Shown: positions 1 to 11,814 of the stretch, piece by piece
Position numbering within the stretch: position 1 is the stretch's first letter
Layout of the letters: each line of letters starts with the position of its first letter
DNA from: Candidula unifasciata
Taxonomy: Eukaryota > Mollusca > Gastropoda > Stylommatophora > Geomitridae
Direction: 5' to 3'
DNA: 64,000 nt
Assembly: GCA_905116865.2 (NCBI GenBank)
Contig: CAJHNH020002016.1
Location: forward strand, 1 to 64,000
Notes under the pieces: model-generated
Databases searched by the model: none
What the model saw: the letters and a program-made list of their open reading frames with translations, nothing else
What the model was told of the DNA's origin: nothing
Made by a program: the position numbers and the translations under genes

Positions 1-204
1 GAGATGCGCAAAGCTCTTGTCAGCTGAACACAATTATAGATTATAATGTAATCAATAAAGAACCAAGGAACGAACGAAACAAATATGTTAACGGTTTGCA
101 ATCAGGCAAGTGGGTCTAATTTTAAATTTCTGCCCGTCGTTCAATAAAACCATTTAAATTAGTCTCATTGAATGACTGTTTCATTAAAACAATTATAAAC
201 TGTC

Positions 205-457
205 TATACGTATTATGTCGGCTCTGTGGCTGAGTCGATGCGACCGCTTCGTAATGCCGGGATGCCGGGTTCGATCCCAGCTGCGGGCCATTTGCCTTGC
301 GTTGGTTTCGACAGTGGTATCAAGAAAGCCGACCGTCTAGAAGAAATGGCAAACTACTGGACGTAAATTTGCCTAGAAAAACAACACAACAGCTGGGGGC
401 TGTTGGGGTTGGTTCTGCAAGGTCCTTAAAGGATACGCAACTAACCTTATACGTATT
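205..457 (+). mobile_element. SINE family A, copy 1, with target-site duplication
   Basis: A tRNA-like head (A box TGGCTGAGTCGATG, B box GGTTCGATCCC) is followed by a body ending in AAAGGATACGCAACTAACC. The 10-bp duplication TATACGTATT flanks it at 205-214 and 448-457, so the insertion is intact. Other copies lie at 6171, 17917 (minus) and 60027. The last 90-100 bases resemble the 3' end of the LINE fragment at 32985-33430. Confidence 0.85.
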
Positions 458-821
458 CTGATCCTCTCATTAATTAAACAACATTTACGAGCTTTTACAT
501 CTTGTTAGGAGAGGCAGGGTTATTATCTGGCCCACCCACAGAGCTTCGGAAGTTAAACAAGGAAAAAGATTCTCAGTTCGTGCATTCTATAATCTCACAT
601 GCCTTAAACATTCCATTCTGTGTAGATTTTCTAGTTCTAAAACTGCTCCAAGCAGCTGCCTGTAGGACTTTACTATTTCCGACTAAAGACAGCCTTTTAT
701 TTTTCGCTATCACAGATGAAATGGCTAGACCCTATTCTGTCAGTCCTGTGGCAATAGATTCAAATCTCCCATGCAGTGGAGTTTTATACGAGAGCTGGGC
801 CTTAGCCCTCTAACATATACA

Positions 822-905
822 TACACACACATATACACACACACATATATACACACACACATATATACACACACATATATATATACACATATATTTATAA
901 AGTAT
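822..905. repeat. (CA/TA)n microsatellite
   Basis: Alternating ACACAC and ATATAT blocks immediately precede the LINE fragment at 905. Confidence 0.85.
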
Positions 906-1835
906 ATATACCTGGTCAAATGCAGCTACTTTTGCTTTTGATGTTTATGAGGGCTTCCAAAACAGACAGAAGACACTTGTGACAGCACTTGATCTTGAGG
1001 ATGCCTACAATACAGTCAGATGTGATATTTTGATATCTGCCCTCATTGAGAAGGGGGTGAATTTGATAGCCGCTGTCCTGCACGTATCATTGCCCTTCGC
1101 CTGGGTACATGGATATTAAACCCATGTAATATTGCCTCGGGACTACCCGAGGGTTCTGCTATTTTACCAGTGTTCTTCAAAACGTATAAATGCAAGATTG
1201 CAGATCTTAAAGTACCAGATGTTGGAAGGAGAGTGACATTTGCTGATGATGTTCTTGCATATAGGCAGGGACAGAATAGGCAACGGATTGCCCAAGAGCT
1301 GCAGGCAACTGTAGACAAAGTGACTGACTGGTGTGCAGAAATGGGTGCTGTCATCAACTCAGGAAAGGCAGCTGTTTTGTGGTGCTCTCTGGACAAAATA
1401 ATTGTAAAAGCTGATATTCCAAGCCTCACAATTAATAACAGTAACAACAAAAGTGAATACAGACTGAGGTACCTGAGTATCACTTTTGCTAGAAGCTTGT
1501 CCGTCAGGGATCATGTGGAGGCAGTTGCAGTGAAATGTTAAAAAGGACTCAATGCTCTCAAGATTATGGCAAGAATGGACATGGAACAAAGAATGCTGTT
1601 CACAATGTTCCAGCATATGATTCTGTCGGTGATAGTTTATAGGCTTGAAATGCTTACCATATCAAAGAGTCAGCGAATCAAGCGCTCAAAACTCAAGGGT
1701 AAAGCGAGACTTATATACAATCAGTCAGTGATGTGTACCATCAGAATTGGAACTCTTCACTTGCTGCTGAAGATAGGGATGTAGCGCTTATGGGAGTGTC
1801 CTGAGTGCTATGATGTTGATTCCTAATTTAACATT
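905..1835 (+). mobile_element. LINE fragment, RNase H-bearing family (copy 1): reverse transcriptase remnant and 3' end
   Basis: Translation gives reverse-transcriptase pieces: TALDLEDAYNTVR, then, after frame breaks, VTFADDVLAYRQGQNRQ with the FADD catalytic motif, VTDWCAEMGAVINSGKAAVL, and a C-terminal block KLKGKARLIYNQS, IGTLHLLLKIG, WECPECYDVDS. The same C-terminal block ends the fragments at 18570 and 50015, where it follows an RNase H segment that is missing here. 5' truncated and frameshifted, so inactive. Confidence 0.82.
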
Positions 1836-1921
1836 CCAATATTTCTTCTAATCTCTGTATTTCTCACATGATCCCTTGTTACCTATTTATTATTACTTCT
1901 GAAAGTTTTTAATCATGTTTT

Positions 1922-2066
1922 TTAACTCTTTGAGTCCCAGGGGGTTTAGCATCACAGGCCCAGGGGGTAGTGAAAAACGTAATAAATTAGCGCATCATGA
2001 GTTCATTGGGCTTCTAGGTAGGAACCGATGAACGTATGATGCGTTTCTTAGGACTCAAAGAGTTAA
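1922..2066. mobile_element. TTAA-ended MITE, copy 1
   Basis: About 145 bp bounded by perfect inverted ends TTAACTCTTTGAGTCC and GGACTCAAAGAGTTAA. The interior has a second inverted pair around CGCATCAT/ATGATGCG-like sequence and no coding capacity. Related copies lie at 4163, 14557 and 50660. Confidence 0.75.
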
Positions 2067-2364
2067 AGGTGTACTTATGTCAGAACTATAAACTGGGGTG
2101 TGGTAGCATGTTGTAGAAGGCCACTTGGTCCCTTCCAGTATCTACGTCTTGTGTGAACTCAAAAACACAGGACATCCATGACATCATGTGTCCGCTACTG
2201 TGCAGATAGTTGCCTGCCTCAACTTCCATGAAACAAATGCTTCCAATACGATTCTCCCCAAACCTTTATGATAAACACAAAGTTATCCATAAAATGTTAT
2301 GTTCCACACACACAAAAATGCACAAGACCCAAAGAAAGAAACAAATGACAATTAATTTTTTTTT

Positions 2365-2632
2365 TTAAACAGTATCGAACGGCTAGACCCTCGCCGCGGA
2401 TCAGAAGGTCGTGGGATTCGCTGCTTGACTTTTTTCAAAAATGACCTTGGCTCCCAGGTCGACCCAGCCTTAAGTGGGTACCGGGTGCAGTCCCGGGAAA
2501 GTAAAGGCGGCCAGCGTGATGCTGACCACATCACCCTTCCTGTGCCGATTAGTCTATAAAAATATAGGTCTAGCCCTATATGCCCTATACGCCTAAAGGC
2601 GTGAAAGGGGTCCTTTACTTTACTTACTTACT
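2365..2632 (+). mobile_element. SINE family B, copy 1
   Basis: A head resembling a tRNA promoter (GGCTAGACCC... ATCAGAAGGTCGTGGG) leads into the block GTGGGTACCGGGTGCAGTC. The 3' part TGTGCCGATTAGTCTATAAA runs through CCTATATGCC to a CTTTACTTTACTTACTTACTT tail. It is nearly collinear with 4526-4797 and, reversed, 13722-13988. Confidence 0.82.
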
Positions 2633-3053
2633 TAAAAAAAAGTAAGGCACAACAACAGAGAGAACAGTGGAATAAAACAAAGCTGAAACAGTTGACTGAC
2701 CATGGCATTTTTTTGTTTATTATTTACTTTCAAACAATCCATATTTATCAGCAGAACATATTACTTTTAGGTTTCAGAATCTCTCTCTTTCTCTCTCTCT
2801 TTTCCTCTAATGCTTGCTGACTTGCTTTCACACATTCTCTCTGTTCCCCTCTACCACAAGAAATATTTCAGGTTTACAACTGTGCGTAACAATGAATGGT
2901 GCTTAACTTAAGATGTTATAATTATTGTTTTTAAAAAAATCTTGCAATTTTCCAGTAAGACCAATACAACAAAGAGATGTCCTTCAGTGTAATCAAACAC
3001 TACAAACACAACAGGATTCCATAATATAAGCAGATATTTCCACATTTTCCACA

Positions 3054-3292
3054 ATATGACTCCAACTACATGCAGTGTTTTATGATACCATACTACATGC
3101 AGTGTTTTATGACTCCAACTACATGCAGTGTTTTATGACTCCAACTACATGCAGTGTTTTATGATACCATACTACATGCAGTGTTTTATGATACCATACT
3201 ACATGCAGTGTTTTATGACTCCAACTACATGCAGTGTTTTATGATACCATACTACATGCAGTGTTTTATGATACCATACTACAAACTGGCAT
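3054..3292 (+). repeat. Minisatellite, 26-27 bp unit
   Basis: About nine tandem units carry the core ACATGCAGTGTTTTATGA followed by either TACCATACT or CTCCAACT. The two spacer types alternate irregularly. Confidence 0.93.
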
Positions 3293-3339
3293 TTCCCCAG
3301 AATTATCCCAGCCTACAGGATGGCGTTTCCATGGTGTTA

Positions 3340-3850
3340 TTTTTTACAACAGCTTGAAGATGCTTTCACTGATATCCAGGATAACTCTACAGCAAGCTTA
3401 AAACAGCTGCAGCAGTCTATGAGATTACATAAAACAGAATAAGGACTGGTTTGGAGCAAACAGACACTCCACCCCTTAATTGACAGCACACAAAAAAAAA
3501 GGTAATACTTCTCAGAAACAAGGAAACACTCAGTGAATCAAGAGAAGCTAGAAATAATTTGCACAAGGTAGCTAGACAGTGTGCCAATGACTACTGGATC
3601 CAGTTATGTGAAAGCGTTCAAAATGCTAGTAGCAGTGGTAATACAGGCATGTGTGAGGGGACCCAAAAAAAAAAAACAATCGGCCAAACTATTTAAAAAT
3701 GTACACTACTAAAGAGTCTGAATTGAGAGATTATTACTGAAAAGAAGAAGCAGTTAGATATAGATGGTGTGTCATCCACTCACAGATATAATAAACACAA
3801 CCCAAACTACGACTTAAAGGCTGAAAGAAGTGAAAACATGGGCTCAGGTA
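3340..3850 (+). mobile_element. LINE fragment matching the element at 53640-56772
   Basis: The sequence from GCTTGAAGATGCTTTCACTG through AAGGACTGGTTTGGAGCAAA and TCTCAGAAACAAGGAAA matches 54780-55030 with scattered differences. It then continues into a part deleted from that copy, with remnants of the endonuclease-RT linker (CANDYWIQLCESVQNASSSG). Frameshifted and stop-ridden. Confidence 0.8.
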
Positions 3851-4083
3851 CAGCTTAAGGTTTCAACCATTTTTCATCCAGAATCCAAAATAACAACAGC
3901 AAAAAAGAAATGACAATCACACAGAGAAAGTGACAGAACAGAAATGGCTTGATTCACAAAATCCTTCTGGTTTCTATACTTTTCACTTTCACTGTTTATT
4001 TGTTGTGGTGTAAGATTCCTGGTGTTTTATTTGTTTATGAACATATATGTATCTGTGTGTGTGACTGAAATTCTTCACTACAT

Positions 4084-4086
4084 CTG

Positions 4087-4125
<39 letters not shown>
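4084..4125. repeat. (TA)n microsatellite
   Basis: Almost uninterrupted alternating TA of about 40 bases. Confidence 0.9.
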
Positions 4126-4162
4126 TCCATTTCCCTTGTCTCCAATCAGATTCCTAGGCATG

Positions 4163-4309
4163 GTTTAACTCTCTGAGTCCCGGGGGTTTAGCATCAGAGG
4201 CTCCAGATGTAGTCAAGACAGACATAAAATCGGTGTCTCTTGCATTCACTGGGTTTCTAGGTAGGAACCTATAAACGTGTGATGCCTTCCTTGGGACTCA
4301 AAGAGTTCA
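4163..4309. mobile_element. TTAA-ended MITE, copy 2
   Basis: It shares the ends TTAACTCTCTGAGTCCC and GGGACTCAAAGAGTTC and the internal block GGGTTTCTAGGTAGGAACC with copy 1, in the same orientation. The right TTAA has decayed to TTCA. Confidence 0.75.
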
Positions 4310-4525
4310 GCTGTGTTAACTGACGTCTTGCAGGCAGCCTAGGAGGTAGCCTAGGATTAAGGCTGACAAATGTAAACCAACAGGGATGCCTATCAAAATC
4401 AGATCCTTCGGGCCATCAGCCTAGCAAACCAATGAAGCATGATTCCCCTAATAACACACAACTGTGTTTGAACAGTATCCTTTCTCAGAAAATGAAATAC
4501 TTTAGCCACATTCAAATCAGGGAGT

Positions 4526-4797
4526 CACCATGGCGCAGCAGCTAGATGCTTGCCTGCGGAACGGAAGGTTGTGGGTTGGCTCCCTGGCAGAGATGGACTT
4601 TTTAAAAATGACCTTGGCTCTCGGGTAGACCCAGCCTTGAGTGGGTACCAGGTGCAGTCCTGGGAAGTAAAGGCGGCTGGTATGATGCTGACAACATCAC
4701 CCATCTTGTGCTGACTGGTCTATAAAAATATAGATCTAGCCCTATATGCCCTTTACGCCTAAAGGCGTGGAAAAATTTCCTTTACTTTACTTACATT
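4526..4797 (+). mobile_element. SINE family B, copy 2
   Basis: The head begins ACCATGGCGCAGCAGCTAG, with a B-box-like GTGGGTTGGCTCCC. The body GACCTTGGCTCTCGGGTAGA and AGTGGGTACCAGGTGCAGTC matches the other copies. It ends in CCTTTACTTTACTTACAT. Confidence 0.85.
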
Positions 4798-5198
4798 TAA
4801 ATCTGTAATGGTTTGGAGAAAACAGTAATGGTTCCTGGAATCACAGCAAGGGGTCAAGCAACAGCACAATGGACACAGGATGTCAAGAGCACTCTGGGCA
4901 GGACATTCAGGTTGATGAGGCAGGAAATCTGACAGGGGCGCGCAAGGCTTTCAGGTGGGCCGAGATGTTAACAATGTTCTGCAAAGGATCTACAACATCA
5001 GGACTGTTTGTTGTGGCAAGCTTTAGTGCATGCAGAATGCTAAACTAAGTATAAACATCACAACATTTTGGACATTCTCGTAAGCACTCTGTCCCCATCT
5101 TCAGCGAAGAATTCTAATTTCCATGGCACCAGTAACAAGTCTGAATATCTGCCTCGCCTTTCCCTTGGGTTTTGGGAACTGACCAGATCCTCTGTTCC

Positions 5199-6076
5199 CT
5201 CCTGGAAGCACCCTTCTCCTGAGACCATCATGATCCATCTGCACCTCCTGGAAGCACCATTCTCCTGAGACCATCATGATCTATCTGCAACTCCTGGAAG
5301 CACCATTCTCCTGAGACCATCATGATCTATCTGCACCTCCTGGAAGCACCATTCTCCTGAGACCATCATGATCTATCTGCACCTCCTGGAAGCACCATTC
5401 TCCTGAGACCATCATGATCTATCTGCAACTCCTGGAAGCACCCTTCTCCTGAGACCATCATGATCTATCTGCAACTCCTGGAAGCACCCTTCTCCTGAGA
5501 CCATCATGATCTATCTGCAACTCCTGGAAGCACCCTTCTCCTGAGACCATCATGATCTATCTGCAACTCCTGGAAGCACCATTCTCCTGAAACCATCATG
5601 ATCCATCTGCACCTCCTGGAAGCACCCTTCTCCTGAGACCATCATGATCTATCTGCACCTCCTGGAAGCACCCTTCTCCTGAGACCATCATGATCTATCT
5701 GCACCTCCTGGAAGCACCCTTCTCCTGAGACCATCATGATCTATCTGCACCTCCTGGAAGCACCCTTCTCCTGAGACCATCATGATCTATCTGTACCTCC
5801 TGGAAGCACCCTTCTCCTGAGACCATCATGATCTATCTGCACCTCCTGGAAGCACCCTTCTCCTGAGACCATCATGATCTATCTGCAACTCCTGGAAGCA
5901 CCCTTCTCCTGAGACCATCATGATCTATCTGCACCTCCTGGAAGCACCCTTCTCCTGAGACCATCATGATCTATCTGCACCTCCTGGAAGCACCCTTCTC
6001 CTGAGACCATCATGATCTATCTGCAACTCCTGGAAGCACCCTTCTCCTGAGACCATCATGATCTATCTGCACCTCC
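5199..6076 (+). repeat. Minisatellite, 46-bp unit, about 19 copies
   Basis: The unit starts CTCCTGGAAGCACCCTTCTC and contains GAGACCATCATGATCTATCT. Spacing between units is exactly 46 bp with few substitutions (CAC/AAC, ATT/CTT). The open frame across its left edge is a by-product. Confidence 0.96.
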
Positions 6077-6159
6077 GCACTGTTCAATTATTCAAAGCTG
6101 CTGTGCATTTTGCTTAACAAATTAACGGAACCTAATGTGATCAATATATTTTATATGTG

Positions 6160-6413
6160 ATATTGAAACTGCCGGCTCTGTGGCTAAGTCGATGCCAACG
6201 CTCCGGGATGCCGGGTTCAATCCCAGTTGCGGGCCATGCGCCTTGCGTTGGTTTCGACAGTGGGATCAAGAAGAAAGCCCACCGTCCAGAAAGCAATGGC
6301 AAACTACTGGACGTAAATTTGCCTAGAAATACCACACAACAGCCAGGGGTTGTTGGAGTTGGTTCTGCAACGTCCTGTAAATGATACACAACTAACCTCA
6401 ATATTGAAACTGC
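6160..6413 (+). mobile_element. SINE family A, copy 2, with target-site duplication
   Basis: The tRNA-like head GCCGGCTCTGTGGCTAAGTC, B box GGTTCAATCCC and the tail ending ATACACAACTAACC match copy 1. An ATATTGAAACTGC duplication of 12-13 bp flanks it at 6160-6172 and 6401-6413. Confidence 0.87.
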
Positions 6414-6893
6414 TTACTGCACTCTTTCAAAGTATGAGTATAACAATGACAAAATACACGGAGGGAAAGGGGGGGGGAACAGGCTGGAGAAAGGTATAAA
6501 ATCTGCAGACATAAAAAAAAAACATCTGAAAAAATCTATATGCATTTCTCAGTTATGTTTAAATAGTTATGAAGAATTAAACAAACATGACAGTTGAGGT
6601 GTGAGAACTGAAGATACTTGGCCTTGGCTTTCATTACTGTCTAAACACAGATAACATTCCATATCTGAAGTTTGTCAATGTGACTGTATCATCTGCTCTC
6701 ACACAATCTGTATCATTCAGAATTATACTTCAAAGATGTCTGCACCAAATGACACCAAGCTAACCCATGCCAGATTTTACTATGATGCGAAACAAACACA
6801 TTTTCTAAATATACACTAAATATTTACATCCATATGTACAAAGTAATAGTTGAATACTGTCAGATGTGCACTAGCCCTCTTAGCATTCCTTTA

Positions 6894-6894
<1 letters not shown>

Positions 6895-6933
<39 letters not shown>
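6895..6933. repeat. Poly(C) run, 39 bases
   Basis: An uninterrupted homopolymer; its true length is uncertain because such runs are hard to sequence. Confidence 0.9.
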
Positions 6934-9080
6934 TTTGAAGATAGATGACTTCTCAACCAACTCAAGTTATCATCCTATCCCGCTACAGCCAAAAGCTTAC
7001 GCCAAGTCCCCACCTTATTCATTAGAGCCTCTAACTCGCTTCCACACTGGGTTCTGACATCAGCAAGCCTGCCACCTGATGGAAGGCCTAAAGAATAACA
7101 ACAACTGGGACCCTAAAATACAGTATACAGTCTGGCAATGAAATAATGACAATGATTTTACTATGTCCCATGAAGTAAAGAAGAAATCGGCACCATTCAT
7201 CTATTATCTGGTCAAATTGTAATACCACATGGTCAGCAGACGACAAGTAGCTCGCCAATCAGTATAGCTAGTGTGATTTGCATTGTAATGATATCGCTAT
7301 CGACAAAAGCATGATTATGACATTCTCTTTTAAATTTGGAAAAGTGCTACTGAAGCAGTTCAACAGAGGAGAAAAGTTTATTGGGATCAATGTGCCCTCA
7401 TGCACAAACATTCAGGTGGTTTTCAAGATTCAAAACTGGCATTAAAATTATTAAGAAAACTCTAGGCCAGGATGTCAAATTTCTTACACTGTAATGACAA
7501 ACTCATTGCCAAAGTCAGAGAAAGGATATAAGGAGCCTGATGTTTGCACGGAGGATGATGGCAAATGAATATAATGAATTTGAGAAACAATGATTCTCAA
7601 CTTGTCTCATCAATTCAACTGTCTCAACAGCAGTTTTTCAGATTTAAAACAAAACTGAATGTTTGCTATTTACTCCACAGTAAACTGTAACCAGTCAACT
7701 CTCACTAGCTACGCAAAATAACAGATTATTTGTTGTCTGCTGACTGGGTGGCGTCACAATTTGGCCACATTATAGATGAAAGTGTCTGTTTGGATGACAT
7801 GATTTGCTTCACTGATGGTGTTTTTCCTTGGCCATAAAAATATCAGTGTCATTATTTACCTACAAACTGCTGTGACACAGGGGTTACCAATATAGGTAGT
7901 ATAGTTACAACAGAACAAGCGGGAGGGATGGTTTTTAATTTACAGGATGCCTAACTCTTTTGGCACCACTGTTATTTAAATTGTAAATCAACATGTGATA
8001 TGTCTCTGATGCCTAATCAGTAAATACTTGTGAGGCATACAGTGAGTGGTTAGCTTGCTTGCCTATAAAGATAGTGATCTGGGTTCAATCACCAGGGGAA
8101 GTAGTTATCTTTTTTTATCATTTTATGGCTCTAGGGTCAAACCAACCTCTTAAATTGGGTACTAGATAACTAAAGAGTTGTCTGAAATAATGTGGCCCAG
8201 AAAGATGGACACTTCATAACTGAATAGTACAGACAGTGTATCTGTGAGGTGTACTGACAAGGGGGCACTGAAGCTACAGGGACAGCATCCCAAGATAGTC
8301 ACACAGTCTAGGAACCACTGATCTAGTCACCACCATCAGCCTCTGGGTGCAGCAGGATTGTATGAATGATCCTATACGGCACATTGACAGGGCTTTCTTT
8401 CTTTTTTCTTCTAAACAAACAAAGGTGACAGTACTCACCACAAAGTGTCTAATACAGTAGCACTACAAACATGTAGTCAAAACAGTACACACAGAACTGT
8501 GTACCAGTGAAAGTAAAGTCCCTTTAAATGCCAGTAGCGCATTGGGCTTATGATACTAGACTCAGGATATCTCAAGTGCCCATTTTATCGACTGACTGAA
8601 AAGTTCCTTGAGCTCAGAAAACATCTCCTCATCATGTGGGGATCCAACTTTTGGTTCTATGAATGTAATTATTGGGTGTAATTATTAATAAATTACAGTA
8701 ATTTATTGACCTAAACCTGCTCAGAATGTAAGGAATAAAATGGTATGGCCAAATTATCAATGTGGAGCTCACAAAGAGATGTAAATAAAGATTAGTGAAT
8801 CAAGTGGATCAGGAAATGGCACATAAACAGAAAACCTGTTAGTACGATAAGAAAGTAGCTCCTCTGAAACCTACATAGAAAAGTAAAGAGATGGAAAAGT
8901 TATAAAAAATGAGAATTATATCCCCTGATAAACTCAATGGGAAGTGAGGATACATGGAGGAGTTATAGAAGGACAGGAAAGTAGGGTTTGAAGCTGGTCA
9001 AGATCCGGGATGCAGTAGTACTGGACTACTGGTGGTGAGGGGATGGGGGATACAGCAGGACCAAGACTCATGCTGGTCAA
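6934..9080. other. Non-coding stretch with one degraded SINE-like piece
   Basis: No convincing exon. At about 8030-8190 a decayed SINE B-like segment is visible (AGTGGTTAGCTTGCTTGCC, GGGTTCAATCACC, TTAAATTGGGTACTAG). The remainder is AT-rich with no repeats I can define. Confidence 0.5.
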
Positions 9081-10170
9081 CATGTCTACATGTGTTGTCC
9101 ACAGTCAAGACATGTCTACATGTGTTGTCTGCACTCAAGACTTGTCTACATGTGTTGTCCGCACTCAAGACATGTCTACAAGTGTTGTCCGCAGTCAAGA
9201 CATGTCTACAAGTGTTGTCCGCACTCAAGACATGTCTACAAGTGTTGTCTGCAGTCAAGACATGTCTACATGTGTTGTCCGCACTCAAGACATGTCTACA
9301 TGTGTTGTCTGCACTCAAGACATGTCTACATGTGTTGTCTGCACTCAAGACATGTCTACATGTGTTGTCTGCACTCAAGACATGTCTACATGTGTTGTCT
9401 GCACTCAAGACTTGTCTACATGTGTTGTCCGCACTCAAGACATCTCTACAAGTGTTGTCCGCAGTCAAGACATGTCTACAAGTGTTGTCCGCACTCAAGA
9501 CATGTCTACAAGTGTTGTCCGCAGTCAAGACATGTCTACATGTGTTGTCCGCACTCAAGACATGTCTACATGTGTTGTCTGCACTCAAGACATGTCTACA
9601 TGTGTTGTCCGCACTCAAGACATGTCTACATGTGTTGTCTGCACTCAAGACATGTCTACATGTGTTGTCCGCAGTCAGGACATGTCTACATGTGTTGTCC
9701 GCAGTCAGGACATGTCTACATGTATTGTCCGCACTCAAGACATGTCTACATGTGTTGTCCGCAGTCAGGACATGTCTACATGTGTTGTCCGCAGTCAGGA
9801 CATGTCTACATGTATTGTCCGCACTCAAGACATGTCTACATGTGTTGTCTGCACTCAAGACATGTCTACATGTGTTGTCTGCACTCAAGACATGTCTACA
9901 TGTGTTGTCTGCACTCAAGACATGTCTACATGTGTTGTCTGTACTCAAGACTTGTCTACATGTGTTGTCCGCACTCAAGACATGTCTACAAGTGTTGTCC
10001 GCAGTCAAGACATGTCTACAAGTGTTGTCCGCACTCAAGACATGTCTACATGTGTTGTCCGCAGTCAAGACATGTCTACAAGTGTTGTCCGCAGTCAAGA
10101 CATGTCTACAAGTGTTGTCCGCAGTCAAGACATGTCTACAAGTGTTGTCCGCAGTCAAGACATGTCTACA
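9081..10170. repeat. Minisatellite, 30-bp unit, about 36 copies in perfect register
   Basis: The unit contains CATGTCTACATGTGTTGTCC and GCACTCAAGA. Every unit is exactly 30 bp, with no indel in about 1.1 kb. Variation is confined to a few sites: TGT/AGT, CCG/CTG, ACT/AGT, AAG/AGG. Because 30 is divisible by three, three plus frames and one minus frame stay open for about 380-400 codons; the predicted peptides are simple decapeptide repeats. Confidence 0.97.
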
Positions 10171-10639
10171 TGAACTCTGGATTTCTAGAGGAAAACATAC
10201 ATAAACAAGTGTGTGTGTTTGTGGGGGGGGGGGGGGAAGGAGAAGGGGTACTCAATGATTCTCTCACATATGCACTGGCTAAGTACTGACACGATCACTA
10301 ACACGGTGTCAAATGTTACAATCTGTCAGCAGCTGGCACACATATCTATCACCATTGGTTACACACATATTCATCACCACTGGTTACACACACATTTATA
10401 AACACTGGTTAAGCATACATTTTATTAACAATATATTGCTACACATTTATTGAGATGCTAGAAACTAGGGCTATACATATGTCCTGAATAATAAAACATT
10501 AATGAAAAAGTGAACCGCAAGATGGCATGAAAAAGAAAAAAGAGAGATGACAGGTTGACAGAAAGATACAGAAAGAAAAAGAATGAGACAGATTATAAAA
10601 CAGAGGAGGAGGGTTGGACAGAGTTGAGAGGGATCAGTG

Positions 10640-10881
10640 AAGCAAGTGTCTCTAGATGAACCAGATACCCGTGTGAAATAGACTTTTTAAAACAAATACT
10701 CTAACAGAACATGGTACCAGGAAGGAGGGGCAGGGGGACACGAAGATGGGCACAGGATATAAGTGACTCCTTGAGAATGAAAGTACATGAAGCAGGAGAA
10801 CTGGCGAGAGACAAGTTTCTTTCAGGCAGACTGTGATGAGAGCTACATTCTGCAAAGGACCTGCTACATGATGATGATGAC
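10640..10881 (+). mobile_element. LINE 3' end, RTE-like family B (copy 1), (ATG)n tail
   Basis: Collinear with 40490-40695 and reverse-related to 38860-39115: GAAGATGGGCACAGGATATA, CTTTCAGGCAGACTGTGATG, CTGCAAAGGACCTGCTAC, then ATGATGATGATGA. This is the degraded end of the last coding domain plus the short tail. 5' truncated. Confidence 0.78.
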
Positions 10882-11149
10882 TCTAACAGAAACCAAACTA
10901 GGATCACCCCAGATATACAATGTCAGTGGCCAGTCAGAGACTATCACTGCAAAAATTAGCCCTGAAGTTGAACCACCAGAGCCAAGCCACTGTCCTATAA
11001 TAAATGTATAACCCCATGTGGGTTCTGGGGCCCCATTTTAGGAGGGGGGGGGGAAACAGACCCAGTGCCCCCTAACAAATGTGTTGTAAAAGTCACCTAA
11101 TCTGGGTGTATCCTTTGAAGTGAGAGCCCATCTGCCTGCATACAAATAA

Positions 11150-11276
11150 GCCAGACCTATATCGGATGTGCATGCAAAAGTTCAGCTCTGGAAAAAGATC
11201 AAAATCCAGAAGTGGACAAACAACCAGAACTTTTCCCCCAGAGTTTGCAGCTGGTGAACGTGAAGAAGAAGAAGAT
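11150..11276 (+). mobile_element. Repeat family C (GAAGAAG tail), copy 1
   Basis: The shared block TCCAGAAGTGGACAAACAAC and CAGAACTTTTCCCCCAGAGT, then GCAGCTGGTGAACGTGAAG, ends in GAAGAAGAAGA. Other copies lie at 14925, 41868 and 26880 (minus). The 3' microsatellite tail and recurring structure suggest a SINE or a LINE 3' UTR. Confidence 0.65.
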
Positions 11277-11814
11277 GTATAGATATAAATTAGAAATTCT
11301 GCTTCATGATGATAAAAATAACTCTAATGAATTTAACCTGTTCCTGTCGGGTCACCTCATCACTACTCTGCTCCTGCTCCGGCAAAAAAAAAAAAGAACA
11401 AAAAATGCTTATCGCTGCTCCACGCAGAAAATGTCTGTCAAACACAGAATTTATAAGTCTACAGATTTCGGTAAAGCTGCTAAGTGCGAAAAATTAAAGA
11501 TTTCATATACACTGTGAAAGAGTACTATTCCTTCAACTCAAAGCAAAGTCAAGTCGGTAATGAAGGATGTGTGAACAGTAATGCTGGAACATGGTCATTC
11601 TTCAGAGAAATATAGTTTAAATATGCCATCAAATGTACTGAATATTTACAGCAGACAAATGGTTGTCTTGCACTCCAACAGATATATTGAAAATTTTTAC
11701 ATCAGAAAAATGGTTGTCTTGCACTCCAACAACACAGACACTGAACATTTACAGCAGATAAATGGTTGCCTAACATCATGACATGGACAGCTAAGAGACA
11801 GCTGATGGATTTTT

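Noticed and set aside
215..447. Functional tRNA gene
   Set aside because: A and B boxes are present, but the flanks do not fold as a tRNA and the body continues as a dispersed SINE with a target duplication.
9081..10170. CRISPR-like array
   Set aside because: Units are contiguous with no unique spacers, there are no cas genes, and the sequence is eukaryotic.
8998..10289. Long open frames of 376-399 codons on both strands
   Set aside because: They are the 30-bp minisatellite read in different frames; no start context, splice structure or non-repeat domain supports a protein.
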